64,000 bases of DNA from Megalonaias nervosa (Eukaryota; Mollusca; Bivalvia; Unionida; Unionidae). The stretch lies in NCBI GenBank assembly GCA_016617855.1, contig JAECUM010006753.1, forward strand, positions 1 to 64,000. The letters run 5' to 3'. Below are positions 1-8,949 of the stretch, one piece after another (positions within the stretch are counted from its first letter, which is position 1; each line of letters opens with the position of its first letter). Made by a program: the position numbers and the translations under genes. Below the pieces are notes generated by a model. That model worked only from the letters and a program-made list of their open reading frames with translations. It did no database searches and was not told where the DNA came from.

Positions 1-81
1 TTTTTTTTTTTCTGTTCGATCGTCCGTGTTAGACGTTTTAGTTTTGCATTTGAAACAATATGTTGTTGATGACTGCGTCAT
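1..81 (-). CDS. Zinc-ribbon protein, N-terminus only (cut by window edge)
   Basis: Reading leftward from an ATG at 79-81 there are 27 open codons running off the window. The start is followed by YCFKCKTKTSNTDDRTE, which resembles the first CxxC half of short virus zinc ribbons of the DUF5679 type, where a basic or Lys-rich stretch separates two CxxC knuckles. The second knuckle would lie outside the window. An AAATTTTGTGTGAC-like motif and a TATAAC stretch lie just upstream (about 85..113), as for other P0 genes. Function is unknown; such proteins are common small genes of DJR-capsid elements. Confidence 0.5.
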   Translation of the reverse strand, partial: MTQSSTTYCFKCKTKTSNTDDRTEKKK

Positions 82-113
82 TTTTTGTTATATTTGATTG
101 TCACACAAAATTT
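82..113 (-). promoter_or_regulatory. P0 promoter-like motif upstream of the zinc-ribbon gene
   Basis: On the minus strand the sequence reads AAATTTTGTGTGAC, about 12 nt of AT-rich DNA containing TATAA, then the ATG. The same arrangement recurs before most P0 genes, so I read it as a shared virus promoter element. Confidence 0.5.
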
Positions 114-184
114 ATCGCAACGACTTCGTCGTCAACGATCTTATTGCCAGGTTATCGTTGTTTACACTTGGGTGTTTGTCAAAC

Positions 185-420
185 TGTGAAACAAATTTTT
201 TTTTTAAGAATTAGGATATTTTGACATCTGAGTATCCACAAGCAGACGTTCCAACTGGCTGTAGTTGGTTGGAAGAATAATTTATTTTTTTGTGGGTTTT
301 TTTCGAATATATTTCTTGATGACATCACTTGGAGGAAGTCCAAAGGAATCAGAATAATTGTCATTGTAAACCGCTACCCAGTGGGTTCCAGATCCACCAT
401 TGAAATTTACTGATTTTAGT
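185..420 (-). pseudogene. PRO: Adenain-type cysteine protease relic (P0)
   Basis: From about 410 leftward one frame reads GSGTHWVAVYND and, a little further, SDSFGLPPSDVIKKYI before a stop at 282-284. This is the core of adenovirus-protease-like (C5/Ulp1-fold) enzymes: the His of THW and the Asp/FDSFGLPP strand. A further frame near 230-260 contains SACGY, which fits the catalytic-Cys block (CGxYC). Such proteases mature capsid proteins in Polintons and adenoviruses. The gene is broken by a stop and frame changes and lacks a clear start, so it should not make an active enzyme. Confidence 0.6.
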
Positions 421-456
421 TGTCTAATATTTTAAAGTTGCTTAACGCAGGCGATT

Positions 457-669
457 TTAGTGTCTTGTTCCCGGCAACATTAATCCACGACTAATTCCGA
501 GCAGGTTTGGAAGGAGACCGCCGGCTAGATCTGCTAAAAGTGGAGCGAAAGGAATAATTCCTCCTTGCTTCATTTTTCGTGTTGTTGACCTCGACGAACA
601 CACTGAGCTTGTTGACGTTATCTTTCTTATGGTTGTAATTTTTTTAGTTGACCGTTTTGCGGTTGGCAT
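457..669 (-). CDS. Small basic protein with hydrophobic tail (P0 core/mu-like)
   Basis: An intact 70-codon frame with ATG at 667-669. The first 35 residues are Lys/Arg/Ser/Thr-rich, and the second part reads GGIIPFAPLLADLAGGLLPNLLGI, a Gly/Pro/Leu hydrophobic segment given here from positions about 490-555. Basic head plus GGI(I/L)P hydrophobic tail is typical of the small core or membrane-active proteins of adenovirus-like and Polinton-like genomes. TTTTGTCTACC lies about 20-30 nt upstream, as for other P0 genes. One of the few unbroken P0 frames; function is inferred from composition and position only. Confidence 0.5.
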   Translation of the reverse strand: MPTAKRSTKKITTIRKITSTSSVCSSRSTTRKMKQGGIIPFAPLLADLAGGLLPNLLGISRGLMLPGTRH

Positions 670-686
670 TTTTATTTTTTATTGGT

Positions 687-700
687 AGACAAAAGTGAAC
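687..700 (-). promoter_or_regulatory. P0 promoter-like motif (TTTTGTCTACC)
   Basis: The minus strand reads CTTTTGTCTACC followed by an A-rich ATAAAAAATAAAA stretch and the ATG at 667-669. A near copy, repeated twice, lies at about 1163-1195 before the next gene. Confidence 0.45.
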
Positions 701-772
701 TTCAAAGAATTCAAGTTCAAAGAACTTCAAGTTCGACTATACAATTTGTTTGATACCGTCTCCGGACACTGC

Positions 773-1156
773 TTATTTAGTTGCTCCTGATACTGCTCCT
801 GATGCTGCTGCTAGTCCTAGTGGCCCTAGTACAGGCATTAGTTTTGGTAATATAGTTCTGGCTATCGTTGCAAATGCTGATCCAAGAAAGCCGTCAGCGA
901 CAAAGTCGCCGACAACAATGTCGTTCACCATCGCCGTTATTTGCGCAACAGACAGGTTAAGAGCAAACGGTTCACCTCGATTAAGTTTATTGATTTGTTG
1001 TTGCGTTAACATTAGTTTGATTGCTGTTTTATTATCACTAACACCTGGCGATATCTTTAAAGAAACAGAACGGCGTTTAGCTATTGCTTTTGATAACTTT
1101 TTAACTTGCCCTGGAGTCAGGTATATTTCTTTTGAGGTATATTTCGTTGTCGTTAT
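773..1156 (-). pseudogene. Small repeat-containing capsid-associated protein, start lost (P0)
   Basis: The frame is open for 128 codons from an ATA at 1154-1156 to the stop at 773; the first ATG is internal. The N-terminal part has two copies of a motif, IYLTPGQVKKLSKA and LMLTQQQINKLNRG, each followed by a basic/beta stretch (SVSLKIS; FALNLSVAQ). The C-terminus is hydrophobic and Gly/Ala-rich (LPKLMPVLGPLGLAAASGAVSG). This 'LTxxQxxKLxxA' repeat plus GA-rich tail recurs in small proteins of DJR elements. The ATA sits where the promoter motif predicts the ATG, suggesting loss of the start. A related relic lies at 19787..20035. Confidence 0.5.
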
Positions 1157-1198
1157 ACTTGTTTGGTAGACAATACTTGTTTGGTAGACAATTTTGTT

Positions 1199-2742
1199 TT
1201 ATACTAGCACGGTCATTCTTCCTTTGGTTGCATCAATTGTTAAGAATCTGTCACTGGCAACTAGCGCGTATACCTTAAGCGGGTTAGCTGGAACACCGCC
1301 AAGCGTCCTAGTAACTTCGATATCTGCGGTTTTGATTCGATAGCTCGTTCCGAATGCTTTGCTACGTCAAACTGAAAGATCGGATAAAGGTTTCTAAACT
1401 CCTCAATATATATTTGATGCCGCTATCTGCATCTTGATATTTTTTGCATTGGATCCATCAGGTACATATACGGTCGAGTAACGTTTCTGTTAGACAATTG
1501 TAAGGCATTAACCGCGAAGTTACATTCGATTGCTCATTCAGGATACTGTTTCGAGTTGATGCTAGCAAAGATTCGTCTGACATCAGCGTTATCAAATACG
1601 GCGTTGTTTCGCTCTTGATCATTACGTCGTCGTTGTTGTTGAAACACAAACAAACAAATGTCTTGGCAATTGTTCGCTTGGCGCGGTTGTAATACGCCAT
1701 GTGTAATCAGTTGTGTTAGGAATTGCTGTTCGATATATTTTGTTTTGCTGAAAATATATTATTTTCGTGTACGTAGTAAACATTGACTCAAGTTCTATCG
1801 ACTTGATTATCGAAGGATCAGCTCGTGGCATCACAGCGCGAGTCTGAAAATTGAAAACCGTCCTTCAGCTACTCCATCGGCATGCATTATACAATCCTTT
1901 TTTTTCTGCTCGATGAACAAGTGTATGTTTTAATCCACAAGAAAAACTTTGTTGTAATCACGACAAAACCCAAATATTCTACTTAATGGAAACATCATTT
2001 TTATTTGGCGAGATTCTGCGGCAAACGCTTTTCGTTTGGCATAACCTTCGTTGTAAAATAAATTTCTTGTGTTTATTATCTGATTCAGTAAATTGAACAT
2101 TGCAGCACCATCTGCAGATGCACCTGGTGCTGTTACATGAAAACTATTGCATACAGCTGTTAACGAGTTCCTAACAGCAGCTGCATCTGCAGTTGCACCT
2201 AACACAACTATACCGAAATTAAAAGCAATAAGAAAATTTCTTACAGTTATAAGATCTGCAGCAGCGTCAGCGCCGTGTGCAATAACACCTTTTGAAATAA
2301 ATTCACTTGCGATAGATGATCTAGTTCCAGTATCTTTAAACCACATCATGCTTGTGGCCACCGATCTCGAATAATCATCTCTGAACAAGACAATGTTTAA
2401 AATTGTGCTTGCTACAGGCAAGTGCATTGAAATATCTTCCACGGTTTGGTTAGCCAACTGGTATCGTGCGCTTCTAAACAAGCTACAACCGTTAATGACA
2501 AGTGCATTGTCTGTATTAACTGCGATGTCACTACCGACTGCGGTTAGTACTTGACCACGCACTTCTAACACCGCTTTATGCGGCAATAGAAACACATCTT
2601 CGTATCTGGCATTAAGCATGCGGACACCGGCCTTATTTGGTTCGTTTGAGTTTTCGTCGAGATACTCGACATACTCAAATTCTGTTGCGACATCGTCGGT
2701 CTCAAATTCTTCGGTAAGATCAAAATAATTTTTAACTGACAT
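1199..2742 (-). pseudogene. MCP: Major capsid protein, double jelly-roll (P0)
   Basis: The N-terminal half (stop at 1930, ATG 2740-2742) is open and has landmarks of the invertebrate DJR-like capsid family: FLLPHKAVLEVRGQ near the start, a conserved NGCSLFRSARYQLANQ strand and the junction FGFCRDYNKV. Past the stop, alternate frames continue the second jelly roll: SWRITTAPSEQLPRHLFVCV (about 1640-1700), NLYPIFQFDVAKHSERA (about 1325-1375) and a tail PLKVYALVASDR ending at 1199-1201. Stops and frame changes around 1380-1930 break the gene. It would form the main capsid shell. The short distance to an AAATTTTGTGTGAC motif supports the second Met as start. Confidence 0.72.
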
Positions 2743-2772
2743 TTTATTTGTAATCGTCACACAAAATTATTA
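2743..2772 (-). promoter_or_regulatory. P0 promoter-like motif upstream of MCP
   Basis: Minus strand reads AATTTTGTGTGACG, then ATTACAAATAAA, then the MCP ATG. The motif overlaps the end of the upstream gene (stop at 2770-2772). Confidence 0.5.
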
Positions 2773-3129
2773 GAAAGCGGCAATTCCAATAGCAAGTTTT
2801 GTTTCCTTTACTAATTTTCGTATAATTTTTTCGCCACGCGGTGACAGCAATTTCTTTGTTGCGACTATCATTGCCTTTTTTGTTTCTTCTGTTGGTGCAA
2901 TTTCAGAGATTATTTGTTTTGTCTCCTGCGCGGACGGCAAAGCCGTGACGTCGCTGGCGTTGCCTTTAATGTTATCAGTGATCTTTTGTCCTGATGCGGT
3001 GCTGGCTGCAGATGCAGCACCTGTCGCAAAAGCTTTTGATGCGTAAATTGCAATTGGTGCTACTTTATGCGCGATTCCTGGTATATTTTCGCCGATCTTT
3101 AAAAAGATGTTTCCTAAAACTCCACCCAC
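2770..3129 (-). CDS. pVI-like amphipathic protein (P0)
   Basis: An open frame of about 119 codons reading GGVLGNIFLKIGENIPG at its start, then Ala/Ser/Thr-rich middle and a Lys-rich C-terminus. A Gly-rich amphipathic N-terminus next to capsid genes resembles the protein VI-like membrane-lytic/cement proteins of Polintons. The frame as seen starts at GTG; a nearby ATG at about 3152-3154 followed by a long A tract is out of frame, so the start has probably been displaced by slippage in that tract. A palindromic promoter motif (3176-3200) precedes it. Assignment is by position and composition. Confidence 0.42.
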   Translation of the reverse strand: MGGVLGNIFLKIGENIPGIAHKVAPIAIYASKAFATGAASAASTASGQKITDNIKGNASDVTALPSAQETKQIISEIAPTEETKKAMIVATKKLLSPRGEKIIRKLVKETKLAIGIAAF

Positions 3130-3171
3130 AATGTTTCTTCAGTAATTTTTTTTTTTTTCATTGTTTTTATA

Positions 3172-3200
3172 TGTGATAGTTTTACAAAATTTTGTCTAAC
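3172..3200 (-). promoter_or_regulatory. P0 promoter-like motif with palindrome acaaaattttgt
   Basis: Minus strand reads GTTAGACAAAATTTTGTAAAAC followed by TATAAAAACAATG. The 12-bp palindrome ACAAAATTTTGT is the clearest copy of the recurring P0 motif and sits between the minor capsid stop and the next gene's start. Only positions and short pieces of it recur elsewhere. Confidence 0.5.
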
Positions 3201-3221
3201 CAACCTGCTTGAACGCTGCGC

Positions 3222-3985
3222 CTACGCGGTGCGTATGTGTAAGTAATAGGTAACAATTTCATTGTAAAGATCGAGCTGCCACCCAGATTGGTCTGTCAGT
3301 TGCATTGCGATGCTTGTTATCTGTGTTTCGAGGTTAACAGGATAATATATTATTTGATGAGGATTAACTTGCATCAGCGATCCTGGTGGAACGTGTGGAG
3401 AAAAGCTATAGATTTTTTGTCCTTGGCTACCCTTGGCTGAGTAAGATCCTGAAGCAATAGAGCAATTGATTAAAATTGTGTTTACTTGTGTTATGTTAAC
3501 TGGAACGTCTCCATCGTAGGATAGAGTTTATTCTACAACTAACCCGTATTGTTGATATTTAAAGCCTAATAACGACGCAATACTAGTTGCTGGTGAAAAA
3601 TCGATTAACTGATTGTTTTTTAACGTGATCCTAGCACGTAACATATTATAGTTTGGAGTCACCTCAAAATTGTCTGCGACGCCTCCATTTTTTCTTATTA
3701 GTTCCTTGATCGCTTTATTAAGTTCTCTTACGTTATAAGCGCCTTGCGCTATTTCAAACGATGTCCAAGTCCATGGATTAAACGTAAAGTCATCGTTAAT
3801 GCCCGTTTTTACGTTAGCCATTGAATGCCATGCTGCAGCAGAAATTAATCCGATTTCGTATTGTCGATTAGGATCAAGTTGTATTGACGGATTATAATTG
3901 ACAGAAAAGTTTGCGCTGTCGTTTGTCGTTGTGAAGAGTCAAACAAGAATATTGTTGATATCATTATTTATCTTGGTAATATAAA
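3222..3985 (-). pseudogene. Minor capsid (penton-like) protein (P0)
   Basis: One frame runs from about 3985 to a TAG at 3222-3224, broken by a TGA near 3938 and a TAA at 3528-3530. Landmarks in order: YEIGLISAAAWHSM, FEVTPNYNMLRARITLKN, ASLLGFKYQQYG, then after the stop VNITQVNTILINCSIASGSY, FSPHVPPGSLMQV and the end YYLHIRTA. The SLLGF block and the YS-F-P-VPPG block are characteristic of the penton-like protein that accompanies the DJR-like MCP in invertebrate elements. Apart from the stops the reading frame is preserved, so decay here is mostly by point mutation. The true start is not clear. Confidence 0.7.
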
Positions 3986-3997
3986 AATCGTGTAAGA

Positions 3998-4960
3998 TTA
4001 AAGATCGCCTGACCCAACCAAGTCCCTGTGTAAAATTTCATAATCGGAGGATGCTAGTAATCCGTTTGATCGAAGATGATCTAGTATATCAATTATTTCG
4101 TTGTCGATTTCCGTACTGACATTTCCTGCTTCTTTTGATGATATCAGTAACATCAGTCGGTCAACCATTTCCGCGGTTGATGTAAAACCTTTAATGCCTT
4201 AGCCACGTTTTTCCTCTACTCGCTCCTCGTCAAGATTTTTTGCTAACGTACTTAATTTATTTCTATTGTTGTTAAAACCTTCAATAGCCAATATGTTCTT
4301 AATGACTTTAAGGTAAAGCCCGGCAATAATACCATATCGATAATTGATAACCAAACTAGTAATCCTATCTTGATTTCTTGGATCTGAAATTTTCTCAGCA
4401 TTATCTGCATTATCAATTCGTATTTTTTCCAAACGTTCTTTTTTAGTTTATTAATATCTTCTGTTGAAGCATTTCGGACGTCAGAAACTTTTTCCGGTAA
4501 AATTGCTTTTATCACACATGTCATACTCATAATCTTTTGTTTTATCGTATACTCTATTAAGCCAAGCATCTATTATTCTTCTGCGTTCGATTTCTTCTTT
4601 CTCTATTCATTCCTTTCTTTCTTCTTCAAGTTTTTCTAGTAATTTTTAGTATGGTTCATCTTGTTCCACAATTTTTTTAACAGCAGTTTCTGTTTCCGCT
4701 TTTTGTTTTTCTCCAAGTAAACCTAACAAACCTTTCTCTTGTAATTTCTTGAGCTCGTCGGCGGATAGTGGTGTAGTATCTGGTTGTTTGCCAAGTACAG
4801 CCTCTGTTACTGGTTAAAAATTTTGGCAGCTTCTTGTTCCGCAGCAAGATTTCCTTGACGTTTTTCTTGTACTTTCTTTTGAAACGCAGCTCTTGTCGAG
4901 GCAAATTTCTTTAGCAAATCAATTTTTTGTTTGTCTATTGTTATTCGATACGTTTCACAA
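3998..4960 (-). pseudogene. Coiled-coil structural protein (P0), many frameshifts
   Basis: Pieces of one long, highly charged helical protein can be followed through three frames: FASTRAAFQKKVQEKRQGN (about 4850-4920), TTPLSADELKKLQEKGLLG (about 4735-4790), IIDAWLNRVYDKTKDYEYD (about 4515-4575), RITSLVINYRYGIIAGLYL (about 4300-4360) and a C-terminal DNEIIDILDHLRSNGLL ending at the TAA 3998-4000. The C-terminal part has one in-frame stop near 4200. The domain with VINYRYG and the IIDILDxL tail recurs in DJR-capsid elements next to the ATPase and minor capsid; its role is not known to me. Heptad-like spacing suggests a coiled coil. Confidence 0.5.
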
Positions 4961-5040
4961 AATTTAGTCTTACAGCCGGTGACTCACACAAGATAGTTGG
5001 ATATACAACAACGAAACATCTTTGCTGGATCGCGCTCTAA

Positions 5041-5640
5041 TTAATCAAACAAGAAAAAGTTAAATTTGTCTTTAGCTGCTTGATGATACAGGTCAATAAA
5101 CTTGTCCTTGGTTACATCACCACACTGCTCGTTTGCAATATTCCTCACATCAACATTGTCTAGTCCAGGAAACAACATAAAACAACCCATATTTCGCCGA
5201 ATAAACCTAACCACGTTATAAAATCCCTGCGCAAGATAAACCGAATTACACTTTTTATTACGCGACAATGAAAAATAAGATCGTATTTTGTTGATCTCTT
5301 CATTGTTAGCGGAATATCATCAAAACAATTATTTTATGTTCTGACGAATCAAGTTCGTTTACAGGAATCAGATGTTCTGGTTACTTGATTAAAAATATGT
5401 CTTCACCTGCACCAAGCTCATCGCGATGTATCGTTGTAATCGCTTAATAGCTCACATTTGTCCTGTTGTGGATTGTGTAAATATACACCCGATCGTAAAG
5501 TTGTCGTTGAGCAAAAGATTTAATAAAAGATCAGTTTTGCCAGATCATGTCCTGCCAATTATAAGATAATGGCAATCCGGTAGCTCGTTGTTATGTTTGT
5601 GCTTGACTAATTGTTCGGTATCAAAATTTAGTATTGACAT
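5041..5640 (-). pseudogene. ATP: Packaging ATPase, A32-like (P0)
   Basis: ATG at 5638-5640. The N-terminus has a Walker A P-loop, LIIGRT then an in-frame stop, then SGKTDLLLNLLL. The middle shifts frame; the C-terminal third (5041..5268) is open and reads CNSVYLAQGFYNVVRFIRRN, the sensor/arginine region typical of A32/FtsK-HerA-type genome-packaging ATPases of DJR viruses. The family pumps DNA into the capsid. The stop falls inside the P-loop and at least two frame changes follow, so the gene is dead. It is divergent from the fibre gene; their shared 47-bp gap carries the P0 motif. Confidence 0.72.
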
Positions 5641-5687
5641 TGTTATATCTTTGGTCAGACAAAATTTGTCAGGCAATAAAAATAAAC
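5641..5687. promoter_or_regulatory. Divergent promoter between ATPase and fibre genes (P0)
   Basis: A 47-bp gap holds the near-perfect palindrome GACAAAATTTGTC, with TATATC on the ATPase side and AATAAAAATAAAC on the fibre side. A palindromic version of the recurring motif is what a bidirectional promoter would need. Confidence 0.5.
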
Positions 5688-7076
5688 ATGAGTTATTACA
5701 CAAAATTCGGAACAACACTTACCTGATCGGTTTCTCCCGACACAACTGTAACAATAAACAGTAAAGTTGATCTATCCGCGTTTGTTAAAAAATCCGGCGA
5801 TACAATAACAGGAGACTTGTCTATGTCAAATCAACGAGTGATCGATCTTGAAACATTGTATCCGCAGTAAACGTGAATAACACACAAATGGTAAGTTATG
5901 CTCAGCTAAACGTTGTAGATGACAGCAAGCTTGATAAAACCGGCGGAACAGTAACTGAAAACATTGATATGTCAAGCAAAAGATTATTGGGTTGGAAACT
6001 ACATATCCGCCAGCAAATCTGATTTAAAGTCAAGCAGTAAGTTATCTGCAGTTGAAATACATTGATAACAACAATCTTGATAGGACAGGCTGTATAGTGA
6101 CTGGAAACATTACTATTCTGGTAAAAAGATTATTGGACTAGAATAAGATTTTCCACAAGCTTTACCCAACGCAAGTCAAGCAGCATGTTACAATCAAGTA
6201 AAATCTGTATATGATGCGCGGTAAAGAAAACCGGCGACACAATGACAGGAAATTTAACTTTGTCAAACAACGCAAAAGTAACTGGACTTTCAATAAATTC
6301 ACCACCGGCTGATGACAAAGATGCAGTAAGTTATTCTCAGTTAAAAGACGCACTTACTCCGTATTTGAAATTAGCTGGCGGATCAATGACAAGTTCGATT
6401 GATATGGACGGTAAGTTGATATACAATGCACAACTTGACAATACAACTCTTGCCAACGATGATTGGCTAACCAATTCAGATTTAAACTAAACGGCGATAC
6501 AATGTCTGGAAACGTAGATATGGGGGCTAACAAAATAACAACAAATTATACTCCAGTTAATACTGCTGATCTAACAAATAAAGCGTACATCGACTCTGTT
6601 TCCAGAGCCACAGTGCAAGTAACATATATATATTCCAACTCTTTTAAGGCAACTGATAACAGAGTTGTGTTTGAGGTAAGCGCATCAACACATTACCCTG
6701 GTAATTATCCTCATCACGCTTTTCTTTTCAGTTCTGTCGTTGACGGCCAAGAATGGATTACCAACGGAGAAACAATAAACGTTTAGTTAAAATCAAATGT
6801 CCTGTTGGGGTATCTATTTGGCAGTTTCATTTGCTAGGTCGACTAAAATCTAGTGTCGGACGAATCTATAACTGGATGTTGGAAGGATCTAACGATAATA
6901 TGACCTGGGTAGTGATGTACTATACAGAAAATACATATAATTCAACAACTCAGTGTTTTCAAATTGCAGCAGAAAATAACAAGTACTTGTATTTTCGAAT
7001 TTATGTTGTCTCTACAGAAAGTCCGTTTCTTGGTCTGACCGCGTTTCAAATATATACGCTGGACGATCAAATTTAA
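5688..7076 (+). pseudogene. Phage-fibre-like repeat protein with lectin-like tail (P0)
   Basis: ATG at 5688-5690. At least six repeats of a 'GGxMTGNIDMxxNKI' module, spaced 110-165 bp apart, occur at about 5790, 5935, 6085, 6235, 6370 and 6490 (for example KSGDTITGDLSMSN, KTGDTMTGNLTLSN, NGDTMSGNVDMGANKI); some end in DLTNKAYID-like segments. These are the shaft repeats of phage/virus tail fibres. The last ~300 codons read as beta-rich, ending LYFRIYVVSTESPFLGLTAFQIYTL with NWMLEGSNDNMTWVV before it, which resembles a discoidin (F5/8 C) fold. Probably a receptor-binding spike. Broken by stops and frame changes in the first repeats and at about 6490 and 6785. Confidence 0.68.
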
Positions 7077-7079
7077 TCT

Positions 7080-7570
7080 GAAGTTGTAGAATACTGTCTG
7101 ACCCAGCAATTATAACCGTTGCTAGAGAATTTTCTGATAATTTCTTTAATCTGTGTAATGATATTGGTTCAGTAGGAATTAGTCATAAAATACTTGCGGA
7201 AAACACAATCAAAGGAATACAAAAAAAGGTTTGCTGACGTTAGTTTGATAAACGACCTGACAGAGTCACAAGAAAAAGATGTTAATTTTGCTCGTGTCAT
7301 GCAAATGCGAGGACCACAACAAAAAGACCCAATAAAACACTTTGACACAATAAGTAGATACTGTTATCCTGATGGTTGCCTTGAAGAACAAAAGGAAGTT
7401 GAAATCCTGCTTTAAAAAAATTATTGCTTGAGCTTGACAAGGAAATTATAGATTTGATAATTAGATCAGATCTGATAAAAACACGAGCATATGGAGAAAG
7501 AAAGCAGGAAGAAAAACAAGTAAACGACAGTTATGGTCATCTTAACAAACTAGCGGAAGATAAAAAATGA
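7080..7570 (+). pseudogene. Unidentified coding relic (P0)
   Basis: Two overlapping open stretches, about 7186-7415 and 7412-7570, join with a frame change in a T/A-rich tract. The second reads LLLELDKEIIDLIIRSDL and YGHLNKLAEDKK, a charged helical composition like the neighbouring relics. I do not recognise the family. Confidence 0.35.
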
Positions 7571-7749
7571 AAATTAAGCAAAAACAAAAATTTGAGCAAT
7601 AGTTTTTCAAAATGAGACATTTTTAAGCATCTCGGTATGTATTACCACGAGAAACAAAATAAAACTTGTTAATATATCGGATAGATGCGGAGTTAATAAT
7701 CAAAGCTTACCTAAACGCAATTTTACCAATGATACGTTAAAAACGAGAA

Positions 7750-8343
7750 TTTGATCCGATTATTGTTAACAAATCTCTAGCGATAATCGAAGACAAAAAC
7801 GCAGATGTTGATAATTATAATGATGCCGAGCGAGAAGATATTTTAATGAAATCGAATCAGCAAGTTTGAAAGAAAATATTGATTCTCACTACGATATTAG
7901 TGAAGAAGATGATGTTCCACGTCCATCGCTCCAACGCTCTAGACGATCGTCAATATGAAATTATTACACTGAAGTTGAGAAAATATTCACGCAACCATAT
8001 GAAAAATTATTGACAATGATAGGTTCTTATGTTGGCATTTTCCCTTTTAAACAAGTCTATCTCCGACATGTAATGCTACGCAATTATCAGACAACATCTT
8101 GTTCTTAAAAATTTTACGTTGGATCAAATCAGCTTGGTACTCTGGTTTATCGATGAAACAGAAAGAGAATACGGCCATTTGGTAAATGAAACAGATTTGT
8201 ATGGGCGTGAAGTAGGAAACGTGTTTGATTCCTACAGCTGGTTAAAGAAAAATGACGTATTAAGCGAAAAAAAAAAAAAATATGAAGATACTTCGTCGTA
8301 TGTCTATGACAAGTACAGATTTTTTTTCTACCTATTTCTCTGA
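7750..8343 (+). pseudogene. Unidentified coding relic (P0)
   Basis: The clearest piece (8119..8343) reads ISLVLWFIDETEREYGHLVN and GREVGNVFDSYSWLKKND, an amphipathic, acidic sequence that looks protein-coding, preceded by broken charged stretches. It ends in an A/T tract with a frame slip. No family assignment. Confidence 0.3.
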
Positions 8344-8429
8344 ATGATAAGTTCCTTGAGTTTTTTGATTTAATTGTTGGTACTAGAAATTTTACTATTG
8401 TGTAAAAAAAAATTTTAAAAATAATAATA

Positions 8430-8949
8430 ATGAAAAAACAGGTCATCGATTTCAATCATGTTTCAGGGGAGATTCCAAAATCAGATGTTGACGCACTAAT
8501 GCAATGTTACAAGTTTTATCACAAAAACCTTTAGTGAGTAAAACAATGTTACAAATGCTATAGCAGAATACTTCGGGTAATATCATATTTACCACTGCTA
8601 ATGACCAGCTGTGGTATAATGTCAAGCGGAACATCATTAAACCCGTTTTTGTTGATAATATCTGGCACTGGTGTTTCTCTTGCAACAGCTCGTAAAAAAA
8701 TTGAGCCTCGACTTGAGACAAAAAAATGCTTGTAAAACAGCAAGCGTAACGTACAAAAAATTACTTGATCAGATACGATCTTATCTGCGCGGTGTAAAAT
8801 ACGATATGGACGATTTAATACGTGAGTTTCGTATTATTGACAGTATGCTAACAGATATTCTTCCAATGAGAGTTAGTATGTATGAAAAAAATTATCAAAA
8901 ATATATGGTGATGATGAGTCGAACAAATAATATTTTGTCTAAACTTTAG
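8430..8949 (+). pseudogene. Helical protein with Gly-rich hydrophobic segment (P0)
   Basis: ATG at 8430 opens MKKQVIDFNHVSGEIPKSDV and stops at 8532-8534; another frame (about 8615-8720) reads GTSLNPFLLIISGTGVSLA and then RKKIEPRLETKK; a third (to 8947) reads TYKKLLDQIRSYLRGVKYD and ends NILSKL. A soluble start, one Gly-rich hydrophobic segment and a long coiled tail form a pattern I associate with a conserved protein of DJR elements, but the function is unknown. At least two frame changes. Confidence 0.4.

Noticed and set aside
5688..7076. Prophage or bacterial contamination because of fibre repeats
   Set aside because: The gene is flanked by eukaryotic DJR-element genes and animal repeats, and has no bacterial gene context or ribosome-binding sites.
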